From: Yponomeuta sedellus
Lineage: Eukaryota > Arthropoda > Insecta > Lepidoptera > Yponomeutidae
Assembly: GCA_934045075.1 (NCBI GenBank)
Contig: OW203721.1
Location: forward strand, 14,044,678 to 14,108,677
DNA length: 64,000 nt
Direction: 5' to 3'
Shown: positions 43,680 through 58,138 of the stretch, piece by piece
How the letters are laid out: each line of letters opens with the position of its first letter
How positions within the stretch are numbered: position 1 is the first letter of the stretch
The notes under the pieces: model-generated
Told to the model about the DNA's origin: nothing
The model's database searches: none
Seen by the model: the letters and a program-made list of their open reading frames with translations, nothing else
Program-made: the position numbers and the translations under genes

Positions 43680-44394
43680 CAATAACAGTTACAATTCATA
43701 GGTCTTATATGCGACGTTTAACAGACGCCTTTAACAGGTGCATTTACGGTAGTATTTGTATATCGCGTGCTGAAATGTAATTAGGTGACAACTAGTGACT
43801 ACGTATATGTCTCAACCCTTTCTTCCGTCTTTCGAATATTACGGTGAAGGGAACATTCACGTCAACGTCAGTTAGAGACCAGCGCTTGATCCAGCGATAA
43901 AAACTTTAAACACGTATTGTAACAAAATAAATGTTTTCACAAACGGAAAAGAAAACGCGTTTAACGAGCACGGGCAATATCGAGCGTTTCCTTAGTCAGG
44001 CTATCTAGGCAAACACGCTGCCAAGTCGATTCGCACAATGGTACGCGAAAATGCTCAATTTGAATTTGATTGAATAAATGCCTGTTCGCTGTTGGTACAG
44101 CGTAGGTAATTGAGCAGAATGTTTGAGCCTGGATGAAAACTGAAATTGTTTACAGTCGACCGCACGGCGGCTTTAGTTGAGTGACGCTTAACGTTCAACA
44201 GCTACCGACATTATTTGAAAGTACTGTTTAATCCTAGAGTTGAAAACAAAAGTTCGTTTCTTAAAATTTCAACGTTTTGCAAGAGTCCGCAAAACGTTGT
44301 CAAAGTCGGGACTACGTTTCATGAAACTAAAATTATAATACAAATCTAAAGCGGGAACTTTAACAAGATGGGTAGGTCTTTAATGGTTTCCTAG

Positions 44395-44575
44395 GGGCTG
44401 TTTTATGAAACCACAATTCGTAGTTTATTATTACAATTCTCGTCGTAATACATTGAGATAAATCGGGTAGCGGAACCGTTTTGTTTATTTGTAGGATAAT
44501 CACACTTTTCAGGTTAAACGACTATGCACGGAATATCAAATTGTCATAGTCAATTGTAGTTTTATGAAACAGGCC
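44395..44575. mobile_element. MITE, family J, best copy
   Basis: Ends GGGCTGTTTTATGAAACCAC and ..TAGTTTTATGAAACAGGCC are clear inverted repeats. 181 bp, no open frame. Confidence 0.75.
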
Positions 44576-44617
44576 ATTTAAAAGCAACACATCTCAAATA
44601 AAAACACCTAAAAACTT

Positions 44618-44790
44618 TGGATAGATAGATAGCTACAGAACACATTATTGCACAAACAGAAAAAAATTTAACCTTTTTTTCTTAAATCTAAGTAGGTAAT
44701 ATTATACAATTGGCGGTCTCATAATCTACAGCAATGTCTTCCAGACTACCTTTGGATGGAGTGGATTGCATAGAGTCGGTAGGTCTATGT
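44618..44790 (-). mobile_element. LINE 3'-end, family F
   Basis: gatagatagatagctacagaa at the left, then cttaaatctaagtaggtaat, acaattggcggtctca and tcttccagactacctttgga. Uninterrupted copy. Confidence 0.65.
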
Positions 44791-44961
44791 ACACAAATAA
44801 TAAAATAGTGAATTTATTTATACAAAGTAGCAAAAGATTGCGAAAATGTAAGTACACTTATGATTACATACTATACAAAGTATATAAATACATTTACATA
44901 ATAATAAACATAGATACCTAAAAAAGTAAATACGTATATAATTAAATACATATAAGCAACA

Positions 44962-45019
44962 GTTAGGGGAGGGCTATGTCCAGCAGTGGACTACATAATA
45001 TAGCCTGAAGAAGAAGAAA
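44962..45019 (+). mobile_element. RTE-like LINE tail, family G, short
   Basis: ggggagggctatgtccagca, gtggactacataatatagcc and (gaa)n. Confidence 0.65.
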
Positions 45020-45074
45020 AATCAACAGTTTTACAGTTTGAGCAGGGAGGTGGTGAGATTTCACCAATGCCTTG

Positions 45075-45112
45075 CTTTTCCCACTTCCACGGGCAAGTGG
45101 AAGTGGGAAAAG
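45075..45112. repeat. 16-bp perfect hairpin, 6-nt loop
   Basis: CTTTTCCCACTTCCAC faces its exact reverse complement at 45097-45112. Confidence 0.9.
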
Positions 45113-45267
45113 TGAAAAAAAGTTTTACCTACGTGAACTTTGAACCTTGGTAAGAGCAGCACAAAATCTATACTAACTAGGAAGATTACTTAAAATAGCA
45201 CATGCCAGCTCTATTTTACACACACCAAATCCTGAATGATCCCACTAGTCTGTCAAATTAGCATGGA

Positions 45268-45303
45268 ATTTGACCATTAGAAGCAATACTCTAATGGTCA
45301 AAT
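45268..45303. repeat. 14-bp perfect hairpin abutting a Helitron
   Basis: ATTTGACCATTAGA at 45268-45281 faces its exact reverse complement at 45290-45303. The last base is also the first T of the Helitron 5' TC end. Confidence 0.85.
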
Positions 45304-45487
45304 CTATAATTAAAAATTAACGGCTGAATGTGTTGGTAAGCGCAAAACTCGAGAGCAGGTGAACCGATTTCACTGACTATTTTTTTAGAATATTCCATGA
45401 AATACGAGGATGGTTCTTAAGGAGAGAAAATTAAAAAAAAAATAAAGAATCGACTGAAGGCGGTACAAAGTTCGCTGGGTCAGCTAG
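45303..45487 (+). mobile_element. Helitron-like element
   Basis: Starts TC after A and ends CTAG before T; the core tgaatgtgttggtaagcgca and the ggcggtacaaagttcgctgg end are present. Confidence 0.68.
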
Positions 45488-46199
45488 TTCCATACAAATT
45501 AGGCATGGCTCATGGGTGGCTCAGGATTTGGGGCGCATAATTATCGACGCAGGATGCCAAGTATACTGATTTCCTTTTAAATAAAAAGGAGATAAAGAAC
45601 AATTTATTATAGACAAAAAAGTGTTGGATAAAATATTGGAAATATTGAGGGAATAAAGAGGAATAAAGTCGAGTGGCTGACGACACGATTTTTATCGAAA
45701 ACAACCTTTAAATCTTTATGGTTAGAAATTATGGTTTCGTCACTAACGGCGCGTGCATTGCCTTCACTGGGGCGGGCTTATTTTAACTTGTATTATAGGC
45801 GCTACTTAGTAATTATTATTTTTAGATCGAAATTGTACCTCCCACATGTTGCCGCCTTTGTCGATCCCAATTAGCAATTGGCCATCCCTAAAATGTTTAA
45901 CGCCTACACTACCGGAAGTTGATTTACTGCAAACATGCTTTGGGATTTGGTTTGATAGGCCATAGCGTTATTGGACCCAGATGTTTCTGGAAAATAGCCC
46001 TAGATACGCCTTTACAATGGTTTATCTTCCCTTTCACATCAAACCCCTAGGTCGCTTGTCAATCTCGGTCACCATCTCTCTTAGGTAGGTAGATACAACG
46101 AGTTAATTTGTTAAATAATATCTACATAAGCTGGTAGTAAGCGAGCTGAGATCCTTTGGAACTTCCCAAATTGGAAATAGTTCCTAGTACCGTGTGAGC

Positions 46200-46565
46200 T
46201 AAAGCGCTCGTAGCCTAGTCGAATCGAGTGATTGGAATCAATCACTTGAGTTAAGCAACAACAGGCGCTAGCAGGTGCAGGATAGGTGAACATACCGTGG
46301 ATACCGCTAGTTGCATTTTTCCAAGTGGTTCCGTGCTTTGCAAGGCACGCTAAACCGTTGGTGGCGGCTGTCATGTAATGGCAATTGTTAAGCCATGTCA
46401 GAGGCCTCATTGGCGGCTTGATAACTTCTGACAGTAAGGCCCAGCACTGTTTTACAATCCTGCACCAACCCGGACTTGGCCCCCCTGGTGGAGTATGGCT
46501 TAACCTTCCAGCGATGCAGGAAGAGACCCGTGCCCCCGCAGTAGGGACATACTAGTGTTGATACC
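46200..46565 (+). mobile_element. RTE-like LINE tail, family D
   Basis: Near full length: gtcgaatcgagtgattggaa, aaaccgttggtggcggct, acttggcccccctggtgg, gagacccgtgcccc and the terminal gttgataccga. Confidence 0.68.
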
Positions 46566-47570
46566 GACCATGTACAAGCTCGGTTTTCAGACTGTTGTAG
46601 TATATCTACACTTCAGAAACGAGGTCAAGTTCTCACTGAGCTTACACCCAGCTCTGTTACGGCAGAACGGTACCGCACTCTTTGATCCAATCAACAAAGT
46701 GATTCCCCGACAGAATGCTTCATTTCTCGCCTGCTATCCCATCTACTCACTGACACGGTTTCATTTCCCGTCGTCTATGAACGATTCGGGAACTACTGTG
46801 GCTAAAAATACTCGAAATATTGCGCGGATCAAAGGTGATTCCCGAATGATGCACACTCGTTCGCTAAAATTTCAATTTAGTTCACTCGCCATTTTTTTGA
46901 CAGTGATCATTATTTATTGTACTAAGCTACTTCACTTTAAATAATAATAATATAAAATTATATGGTGTCATTTCATGAGGTACCTACAATAAAACATTCA
47001 CATTTCCTGTTAACACAATACCATTCAGTGTCAATTCGAATCAATTCGAGTACTTTAGTACGGCCAAAAACATTACATAAAAGAAAGGTTGACTACATTT
47101 TATTTTATTCTTATCTTTTATAATGTGTTATTTTTACTTAATATGGATTTTGATTTATCTGATATAAAATATTATTATTATTACATGTCGAATAATGCCC
47201 CGTTAGCTTATAATAATATTATAAGCGGTGAAGTCGGGATTGCTCGGCAAAAGATTATTCGCTTTGCATAACCTCAACTGGGTTATTTGAGAATGGTCCT
47301 CGAATCGAATAATTCCAACTATGACGTACCATCCACCATATTGCAATCGATTGAATGTAACCTGGCAGTTTAGGCTAAATCCAACTGCCACGAACCAGGC
47401 GAGTTTCGTTTTAGCAGAGTGGGAATGTCGAAAGGTTGTAAAGGTTTTAATAGGGCGCGGTTCTGTTGATTGAATCAAATTGTGTTCAACAATTTCGGTT
47501 GATCGTGTGATACACAGTCATGTAGATGCAACAGAAGGTCACGTGAATACTCTAATTTAAAAAGAATATA
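46566..47570. other. no gene recognised; 129-codon frame of unknown status
   Basis: A plus-strand frame at 46555-46944 is the longest non-repetitive one in this part. It starts inside the family D tail and has a hydrophobic C-terminal stretch (SSLAIFLTVIIIY), but no recognisable domain. I treat it as chance. Confidence 0.4.
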
Positions 47571-47838
47571 ATCATGTGGGTACAGCGATATCATTCCGAT
47601 GTAACTACAAAGTAGGTACTCGGGGCTGCAAGTGATGCAAATTACTTCAGCCAGATGTCGCTTGTACGTAAGCCGCCAGCCTGTACGTAATACTCAGAGT
47701 ATTGTAAAAAGGTTTGAAATTACACTGATGCCGGTAGTCGCCCATTAGCTCAGTTGGGAGTGCGCTGGCACGGTTGGCCAGAGGTCGCGGGTTCGAGTCC
47801 CGGCAAGGGTGGAATTTTTAGCCTCTAAATAGGTTTTA
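47571..47838 (+). mobile_element. tRNA-derived SINE, family B
   Basis: tcatgtgggtacagcgatat, leader, core GCCCATTAGCTCAGTTGGGA (47740 on) with B box GGTTCGAGTCC, and tail gcctctaaataggtttt. The acceptor-like ends pair imperfectly, so this is not a functional tRNA. Confidence 0.78.
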
Positions 47839-47839
47839 T

Positions 47840-48980
47840 AAATGCAACTTTCACCAAGAATGTTGGCACTTGAGCTAAGTGAAGTTTTCGCCTAAAATTA
47901 CGGGATATTTTTGGTACCAATATTACTTACCTGTTACATAAAAAACATAAAAGATTTATCTATCTAGGTATTATCTTCTTCTATACAAATAATAAAAACA
48001 TATATCCTAATCCCAACCAGTAGTTTTATTTTTTTATGCAAGATTATGTATGACTGAAGAGTCATACATAATCTTGCTCTGTGGTACAGCATAAAGAGAC
48101 ACTGCCTATAAATGCCGTTTCTTGATAGAGTAAATGACTATTGTATAAGAAAAAGTGAAGTCACTCCGCGAGATTTCACCCAAAACTTAAGTCTAGCTAT
48201 GATGACTGTTGGTCCGACAGTATTGCGGGAGCACAACATATCTTTGTACTGCATGCACCTCTAGAGTGAGATGGCGCTATAGTTGCCTGCTATTGTCTTT
48301 GTCACGGCTATGCGCACTAACAGAAGCGACAGAAATGTTAGCAACATTGAAATACCTACAATTCTAAGAATTGATTGAGTAAAGATACGATGAGGTATGT
48401 TTACTGTATAGTATTGACTCACGTTTTTGAATGATTGGACGACGCCAAGTGAAGGGTGAAGTAAGAGTCACCAGTCATCACAGACATTTGACGAAGGTTA
48501 AGCAATCACTACATTAGGGCTTCAGACGCGGTCTCAGAAGCGAGAAGAAGCGAAGCTCAGAAGCTCAACGCGCTTTGGAAAAAAGATCTCATCAAAATCA
48601 AAAATTTACTCAGGGTAACAACATCCATTACAAAATTAAAATTACCGCAATTAGAGCTGTTTTACGTTAAAATAAAAAAAATAACGTTTTTACAGTAGCA
48701 TGATGTACAAACTTTGTTATGTACAAACTTATCAGCCTTCAGGTCGAACTGTTGTGGAGATAAAGACCATATTTGCCCAAATCATCTTGAACATCAGTTG
48801 GTACAAGTTCCTACCTAGCAAGATGCCATGAGGGCAATTAACAACATCTAGTAACATTAGTCTTCTATTAAAAAGTAGGAAAATAGAGAAACTCCTCCTC
48901 TTCATCGGTTACAAATTGCCGTATAAACAATACACAAAACATACAAGTTATGTACCTAAAACTTGGGATTGATTACGGAC
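47840..48980. other. no gene recognised
   Basis: Holds the hairpin at 48038. A GCGAGAAG/GAAGCGAAGCTCAGAAGC purine-rich patch near 48530 is unexplained. Confidence 0.4.
48038..48077. repeat. 18-bp perfect hairpin, 4-nt loop
   Basis: GCAAGATTATGTATGACT faces its exact reverse complement at 48060-48077. Confidence 0.92.
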
Positions 48981-48985
48981 TGATA

Positions 48986-49110
48986 CAGTTTCTGAATTGA
49001 GAATTTCGCTAAGTAAATAGTTAACTGTAGTGTCTTTGAATTTCCCATAAAAGAGTGTGACAGAACCTTACTTAAGTATTTACTTTGTGAAATTCTCAAT
49101 TCGGAAACCG
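48986..49110. mobile_element. MITE-like inverted repeat
   Basis: Arms 48986-49019 and 49077-49110, about 34 bp with a few mismatches, share CTGAATTGAGAATTTC-like sequence around a ~57-bp interior. Confidence 0.65.
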
Positions 49111-49383
49111 GCATATAGACACCGAAAGCTTAGTAATAAGGCCCAGTTGGCCCCGATCGGGACAGAACTAGAAAGAATCGTTTAATGCCAAAAGTGAAAC
49201 GTTACGAAATTAAAAAAGCCTGTACTGGAAATTTAATTAAGTTAAAAGTCCTATATACAAATCATCTGTCGAGGTCATCTACAATTATACGTTAGAAGTT
49301 AAAATTAATTTTTACTCTCTTTTGAAAGGCCATGTTAAATGTTAAGAAGGCCTGATAGAAATTTCACTTTTTTAAAGTGCAAT

Positions 49384-51835
<2,452 letters not shown>

Positions 51836-51839
51836 AGTT

Positions 51840-52123
51840 TTGCAGACTGGACGTTACAATGTTCTTGTATCACAAGCTCTGTTGTCTGTGTGGTCTAGCT
51901 CGCGGCGGCAGAGTCAGAAATCACTCCGAGGCTGCACATGGTTTTTGAGGACATACTCGTTGTAGAGGATCGTACATGCTTAGGCCTTGAAGGTTACGAT
52001 GTAACCTGATAGGAGGATATGAGTCCTCAGGTGCCTGCGGAAGTCACAAAAGTGGTCGAACTTCCTAAGGTCAAGGCAATACCTGATAGCGAGGTTTTGT
52101 AGGCGCTCAAGCTTATTAACAGA
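51840..52123 (-). pseudogene. CR1/Jockey-like LINE, reverse-transcriptase C-terminal remnant
   Basis: The minus strand reads SVNKLERLQNLAIRYCLDLR, KFDHFCDFRRHL, a frame change near THILLSGY, then ACTILYNEYVLKNHVQPRSDF and a stop. The LERLQN.AIR block is typical of the C-terminal part of lepidopteran Jockey/CR1 RTs. At least one frameshift and one stop. Confidence 0.65.
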
Positions 52124-52245
52124 GCCCATATTCTGCAATGACATTTACATGAACACCGCGATTTAATTTCGTTGCTGCTTCACGTCCGACCACGAATCTG
52201 TAATGGTACAATAATACACTAACAGAACAAGGTTCTGGTCCTCGG
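52115..52245 (+). repeat. dispersed repeat family L, fragment
   Basis: tttaatttcgttgctgct, gaatctgtaatggtac and aatacactaacagaa match 10240 and 21600. It abuts the RT remnant. Confidence 0.5.
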
Positions 52246-52249
52246 AAAC

Positions 52250-53745
52250 ATCTATGCAGCAAATCTAAAAGTGGTAAGAGAAGGGATTGAGCAATTATCA
52301 CTTTTGTTTTAAGGGGTAATGTCGCTTTAAGGGAGTTCGAAGCAAAATAGATGCACCTGCTGATTTCATTTACTTGAGCCTGTCGAGATAAATTCTTATC
52401 AATAATGAGACCTAGACATGTTTACAGTAAGTTAAAATTTGTCGTATTCTTTCATGTAACTAGAAAATTTCGGGATCTTCGGGATTAAACAATAAAATCT
52501 GAAAAATCTAATAGAATAAAAGTTGACAATTACACAAACACTAATTGACACGTTTCAGAAAAGGCGCCTTTTAAAAGTACCTTTATTTTATCCTGTTAAC
52601 CTTTTTATCCTGTTATGTATTTCAGTTTTTTTCTGAACTTATTTAAGCCAGTCACTTTTTCCTTATAATTGAAATAATTTAGAGTAAATAGCATTGAGCT
52701 GAAAATAATTAGTTGACGGCTTTTATCCTGTTTAAAAAAAAAATACACAATAATTATGAGCTATAACATCCAGAAACCAATGAACTACAATAAAATTCAA
52801 ACAGCAACTTACATGTTCAATGGGATGCCCAGAGAGAAGTGTGTCATTGAAAGCGTTCGTTCCACAAAAAGTGTTCTTTGTTTAAAAATGTACACGCTGG
52901 AATCAACGACTGATGCATCGGAGTTATTGAATCAAGGGTGTACTTAATTCATAAGTGAAAACTGTACAGTGTACTGCGGTGGTTCATTGTCTAAAAGCAC
53001 AATGGATGGAAAACGAAGCGTCATGGCGCGCATTCCTGGACCGATTGTTTGTGTTGTACGTGACGCGGGTAGACAGAGTTGTCCCAGCCCGTCCTACACG
53101 TAATCAACAATCAGCATTCAGCATTGTTAGGTTCAACACCCTTGCGACTCAAAAATCTATAATATCTTCACTGGCCTGCAAAACTAAGTATCACACTTTT
53201 AAATAGGCAATAACTATATAATTATGCTATAGTAAATTTACATTTCATCTAGATTTTTAAGGTTGGGTTAAGTTCTATGGATTTTGTATGATCCGAAATA
53301 AACGATTATTATTATTAATAACTTTTTGAGTACACAAGATATACACTTTCGAAATACAAAGTTTCGGAGAAGCGTGTACTTTTGTGTATTAAAATTTCAT
53401 AGTCGGCATTTTCTTATAAGAATCAACTTCTTCTAAGAAATACCTGAAAAAAACTTTAAAAGCCAAAATTATCTTTTTTGAACGAGAATTCTACCATATT
53501 TTTTTTTTGTTTCTGTTCTTTTTACATAATAATATATTAACTAAATCGGTAGTCTTGTTATAAACACTGAGATAGACAATAGCACATAAACTTTATTTAT
53601 CATATCTATTTCCTCTGAAGTATGTACCCTGGGATCCTGACTTTTTTGGAATTAAGCATCAGTATGTGTTGTTGTCGTGCCCTAACTATGAATGTTGAAT
53701 TCAAATTTTTACAATTAATTAAAAACGAACAAAGTTCCTTCTCCT
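52250..53745. other. no gene recognised
   Basis: Two short plus frames (52756-52947, 52955-53206) lack domains. A LINE-tail-like aaataaacg(att)n sequence lies at about 53300. Confidence 0.4.
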
Positions 53746-53749
53746 CCTC

Positions 53750-53885
53750 CTGACAATAAAAACACAACAAAAAAATCGAACGTCGATCGACAATCGATCG
53801 GGTTTTTCGAGAGAATTAGCGAAATTGGTCCAGCCGCTCACGCAAGATGCCGTGACAAAGGGAAATAAAGATTCATTTTTATGTA
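53750..53885 (-). mobile_element. decayed Helitron-like or related repeat
   Basis: The minus strand reads aaaaatgaatctttatttcc, gtcacggcatcttgcgtgag and cggctggaccaatttcgct, a common lepidopteran interspersed sequence. Neither end is preserved. Confidence 0.4.
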
Positions 53886-54100
53886 TTTACAATATAGAAG
53901 GCGTAGGTAGCTACTTAGTTTTATTAATTTTTGTTTAATTTTCATTCACTCTACTCAATCACGTTACGGGCGACTACTGTGCAACTAAAATGTGAAGGTT
54001 TTATGATCTGTTTTATTGACTTTAGCTTGAGAAACACAAACATTTTTCTAAAATTATTTTAAATCTGTGAAAACAGCTCGCAGTGTCATGGCGTCGAATC

Positions 54101-54183
54101 TGACGTCACGCCACATCGTAATCACTAGCAGTCACAATAAAGCACGGGTGTACATAGTTTACCAATACCTAAGCGTGACGTCA
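54101..54183. promoter_or_regulatory. paired CRE-type octamers
   Basis: TGACGTCA at 54101-54108 and 54176-54183, both followed by CGC/CGCGG-like bases, 75 bp apart. Possible ATF/CREB-bound element in the luna upstream region; binding is inferred from the motif only. Confidence 0.3.
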
Positions 54184-54295
54184 CGCGGTTTGATGAGTCT
54201 TTCAGTCAAAATGGCTGACGTTACACGGCAGTGTTACAATCTTTTATTTTATTAAAAAAATTGTTAATTTCTCTTTTTTTATAAAACTAAATCAG

Positions 54296-54332
54296 TACAT
54301 ATTAAAAGGAATTTAAATCCTTTTAATATGTA
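54296..54332. repeat. 15-bp perfect hairpin, 7-nt loop
   Basis: TACATATTAAAAGGA faces its exact reverse complement at 54318-54332. Confidence 0.9.
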
Positions 54333-54479
54333 ATTTCCCCTAATATAGTTAAATCTTAGATTATTTGATACTGTCGTTCCGGCCGGCAGTGCTCTGCAGT
54401 GCATTGGCTGGTTCTTCATAACCTGGTTAATTGGATCCGTCACTGTGGTATGACCATTATTCAATGAGCTCACAGGCAG

Positions 54480-55765
54480 TGGTGATTTTCTAAACCCACA
54501 TGGATAAGGACTTCCGCTTCATATAGACTGAGAATGAGCTATAATCATGGTAAGTCTTATCCAATTTCGTTCTGTGGTTTTTGGGTTATGCGCGCACTTA
54601 GAAATAGAGTGAGACAGACATATAAGAATAAGTAATAGACAGTGACAAAAATGTACAAATTCATATTATTACTTACTTAATTATTGTTACTAACACCGCA
54701 TGTGCATTACCTGAAATAAATAAATACAATAATGTATACGTTGGCCTACTTTGGCCAAAGGTTGAGCCTAGGCATACAGTGAGGCAATGCCGCCAGCCCT
54801 CCGCCCAACAGCGATCTGGCTTAAATATTTTATTCAAATTAGAAAATAGGTTTAGGTTCAGTTTCGTTTTTAAATTTTCATTTATATTTTGATTCATTCA
54901 TTCGTTTATGGATTTAGGTTTTTTAAAGTTAGTATCATTTTATTTTGGCTACCGTAAGTACCTACCTTTGGTATTGTTGGTATTTTTCTGGCTTAGTTTC
55001 GTAAATTATACTCTTTTTATACTACGGCAGTTTCATGTATGTTTTTAATTTGATTAAAATGATTAATTTCACGCTGTTTCTTTCTTTTAAAATACTAAGT
55101 TACTTAAGAAGAGTTATTAGTTTTTGGCCCTTCTTTCGATTGGCATCATAAAAGTAGGGGTGTTTTTTTTTTAAATTTAAGTCTGTTCGATTCCCAGACA
55201 AGGCAAGTAATTTTTTGAAAATCCTTGAATGCAGAATTACTAACTTTTAAAAATAACATAAAGTCTTCTTTCAGCGAACTACCCTATCTACGATATTTAA
55301 GGTACTTTCCCTTCATGGCCCATAACTTTGGGACGCCCTGTATACAGATCAGTACTTGCTAAAAACACATGCTACGAAAACTACGTGTCGTGTGCAATGC
55401 ATTTGTGTACCGTCGAATACCCAATACTCTTGACGCGTGCCGCTTAACACATTGCGTAGTTTGAGCTAAAAATTAACGCTTACTTATAGACGTTTCACCT
55501 TTAACCAACGGCCGCGGCCGTGTAACGGGCGATACAGCTTCATACAATTTCAAATTTGATGCGTTGAATGTTTATGAAATAGAAAATTTTGAATTCTAAC
55601 TTTTATCTCAAATCCGACGGGTTGGCAGAAGTTGGCCAGGAATTTGGAGAGAACTAAAGCCTTTTACCGAAAGATTTTTAGTTTTAGTTTGATCCGTAGA
55701 ATGGGTCTACTATATACCCACTATCTAATATCCCGAAATATATATATTTCGCCCCTGTTTTGATA
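54480..55765. other. no feature recognised
   Basis: AT-rich DNA with short chance open frames. Confidence 0.4.
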
Positions 55766-55769
55766 AAAA

Positions 55770-55955
55770 TACGGCACTTGCTGGCCGACGAAAAATGTAA
55801 CTGAGGTCGTTTATTTTATAATCTAGGACTTTAAGGAAGTTTTTCCAAGAACTACCTTTTGTAGCGGAAATCGATCAAAGTCTAAGTTTGTTGATCCTAG
55901 GTTTTAGACGGTACATTCTAAAAATTGATGTCACAGTTGTTAAGATTTATGATGT
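55770..55955 (-). repeat. dispersed repeat family M
   Basis: Reverse-complement match to 24560-24730. Confidence 0.5.
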
Positions 55956-56109
55956 TCACGTTGAGAAATAAACTCATTATAAAAGAAGTTATGAGTTTTA
56001 GTGCATTGGTGGCGCTGGTTAGTACCGCGCCTTCATAATACTTATTTGGAACGATACGCACATCTGAGTTGAACTGACACTAGTTTGTGTAATAATGAAT
56101 AAGATAAGA

Positions 56110-56475
56110 AGCGTTCGTGGCCTAGGCGAACCGAGTGATTTGAATCAATCACTTGGTTAAGCAACAACAGGCGCGGTCAGGTACAGGATGGGTGAGCGTC
56201 CCGTGACTAAAGCTAGTGGCATTTTTCCGAGCGCTTCCGTGCGTCGCAAGGCACGTTAAGCCGTTGGTGCCGGCTGTCATATAATGGCAGTCGTTAAGCT
56301 ATGTCAGAGGCCTTACGGGCGGCTTGATAACTTCTGACAGTAAGGCCGGCCACTGTCTTACAATGTTCCAGCAACCCGGACTTGGCCCCCGTGGTGGAGT
56401 ATGCTTCCTAAACTTCCTGCGATGCAGGAAGAGACCCGTGCCACAGCAGTGGGGACATACAAGGGTTACTAACGT
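56110..56475 (+). mobile_element. RTE-like LINE tail, family D
   Basis: Full family length: ggcgaaccgagtgatttgaa, gttaagccgttggtgccggc, acttggcccccgtggtgg, tgcgatgcaggaagagaccc and caagggtta end. Confidence 0.7.
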
Positions 56476-56479
56476 GAAT

Positions 56480-57160
56480 AAGATAAGAAGACCTCATAAG
56501 ATAAGTGACTGCATAAAAGATATTGAAAGTAGAAACCTAAAATCTTCATCTATTCATAGCGTAGATTTCTGTTTCCACGATTTACATTAATTGCATTCCC
56601 TAAATTATGTACATATGTAGTGACGTAACTAAGTAAACGGTGAAATGATAAAAACCACTATCAAAGTTGATAAGAGGCTATCAATTCTATTTACTTGCTT
56701 GTCTGAAACTTGGGTTGCAGTGTTGACAGGTATAAATATATGGGCATCAGTTGGATGAAAAAACACAGTTTTCTAAATATATTTAGGGTCTTACAATGGA
56801 TTCTTTAAGCTCAACAGTATTAACCTCAGGGCCTGATTAAGAGTTTGCAAAAAGGTGAAATATACTATGTAATTATACACGGAGAATGGCAATCGCCCGT
56901 GTTTCACTATGATGGTGGAGTTAAAACCTTTTGTAATCCAGTTATAACCGCGTTTTAACGAACGTTCTGAACAACTTATGTCAAGGATTATGCTAATAAG
57001 GTCATTAGCTTTTAAATAATATGACAATTATCGTTATGAAAGTAAAAAGTGAATTTGAGATGAATAAAAACAAATTAGAGCGAAGTGATTTGTATGATCT
57101 TTTCGCTAGGCTATATTTTCATTTTGAGTAGTTTATTCCTAATACTAAACACGATCTAAT
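56480..57160. other. no gene recognised
   Basis: Only short chance open frames on either strand. Confidence 0.4.
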
Positions 57161-57164
57161 TTTG

Positions 57165-57445
57165 ATTGAGCGTCCCGTGACTACCGCTAGTGGCATTTTT
57201 CCGAGCGCTTCCGTGCTTCGCAAGGCACGTTAAGCCGTTGGTGCCGGCTGTCATATAATGGCAGTCGTTAAGCCATGTCAGAGGCCTTATGGGCGGCTTG
57301 ATAACTTCTGACAGTGAGGCCCGCCACTGTCTCATAATCCTCCACCAACCCGGATTTGGCCCCCGTGGTGGAGTATGGCCTAACCTTCCTGCGATGCAGG
57401 AAGAGACCCGTGCCCCAGCAGTGGGGACATATAAGGGTTGATAAC
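57165..57445 (+). mobile_element. RTE-like LINE tail, family D, 5' truncated
   Basis: Starts at tgagcgtcccgtgactaccg and runs to aagggttgataacga. Very similar to 56110-56475, about 700 bp away in the same orientation. Confidence 0.7.
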
Positions 57446-57891
57446 GAATTTTGATTTGGGTCCTCTTAACATATCAAGCGTTCCATTACGATTTGGCATG
57501 TCTTTTGTAAGCTAACTCCACGTTACGTACGTACGTTTGCAAGTCCACCTCATCTAGCTTTATAGGACCACAATATTCGAATTCCAGATTTTTTATTCGT
57601 CAGAACATAGACCTAGCGGTGCGATGTATTAAAAAACAATTGTTTTGTGCTGAAAATATTCTACTTACTGAGATGACAAAGCAACAGACACGAAATTGAC
57701 GAGAATTGTTTCGGTCATCGGACAAAATTGCCATTGCAATAAAACCGCAGTCCTCAAATAGCACAACAAGAACGGGTAACTAATAGTGATTTTCCGCATT
57801 TTAGCGCATAATAGTGGGTAGTAAGTTACTGAAAATACTGCGAGCATCACAAAACAAACCATGTATGGCTATTTTTAATACGACTCTGATA

Positions 57892-58138
57892 CATAGTTAT
57901 ATATTAAACGGGTCAAATCGCGTTTCGGCCGCGTCGTCAGCGTCGTCGTTGACGTCGGGAAATAAGGTAATTACGTTTTACCTAATAAACAATCGCTACA
58001 GCGTCGGAGTGGTCCCTTCACCCATCTAGTGTGAGTGAAGATGCCATTGGACGCTGTATAAATCATCACATTAAGTAGATGCAAAAAAGGCCTATATAAT
58101 AAATAATCGCGATTTGACCCGTTTAATATATAACTATG
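57892..58138. mobile_element. mariner-type MITE with 31-bp perfect inverted repeats
   Basis: Arms 57892-57922 and 58108-58138 are exact reverse complements (core AAACGGGTCAAATCGCG). TA dinucleotides flank both ends. 247 bp, no transposase. TACGACTCTGATA occurs just left (57879-57891) and again at about 58169. Confidence 0.82.

Noticed and set aside
46555..46944. 129-codon plus-strand open frame
   Set aside because: It starts inside a repeat tail, has no recognisable domain and no splice or promoter context; likely chance.
47740..47812. Possible tRNA gene
   Set aside because: A and B boxes and most stems are present, but the acceptor and T stems mismatch, and the sequence recurs as part of a SINE with leader and tail.
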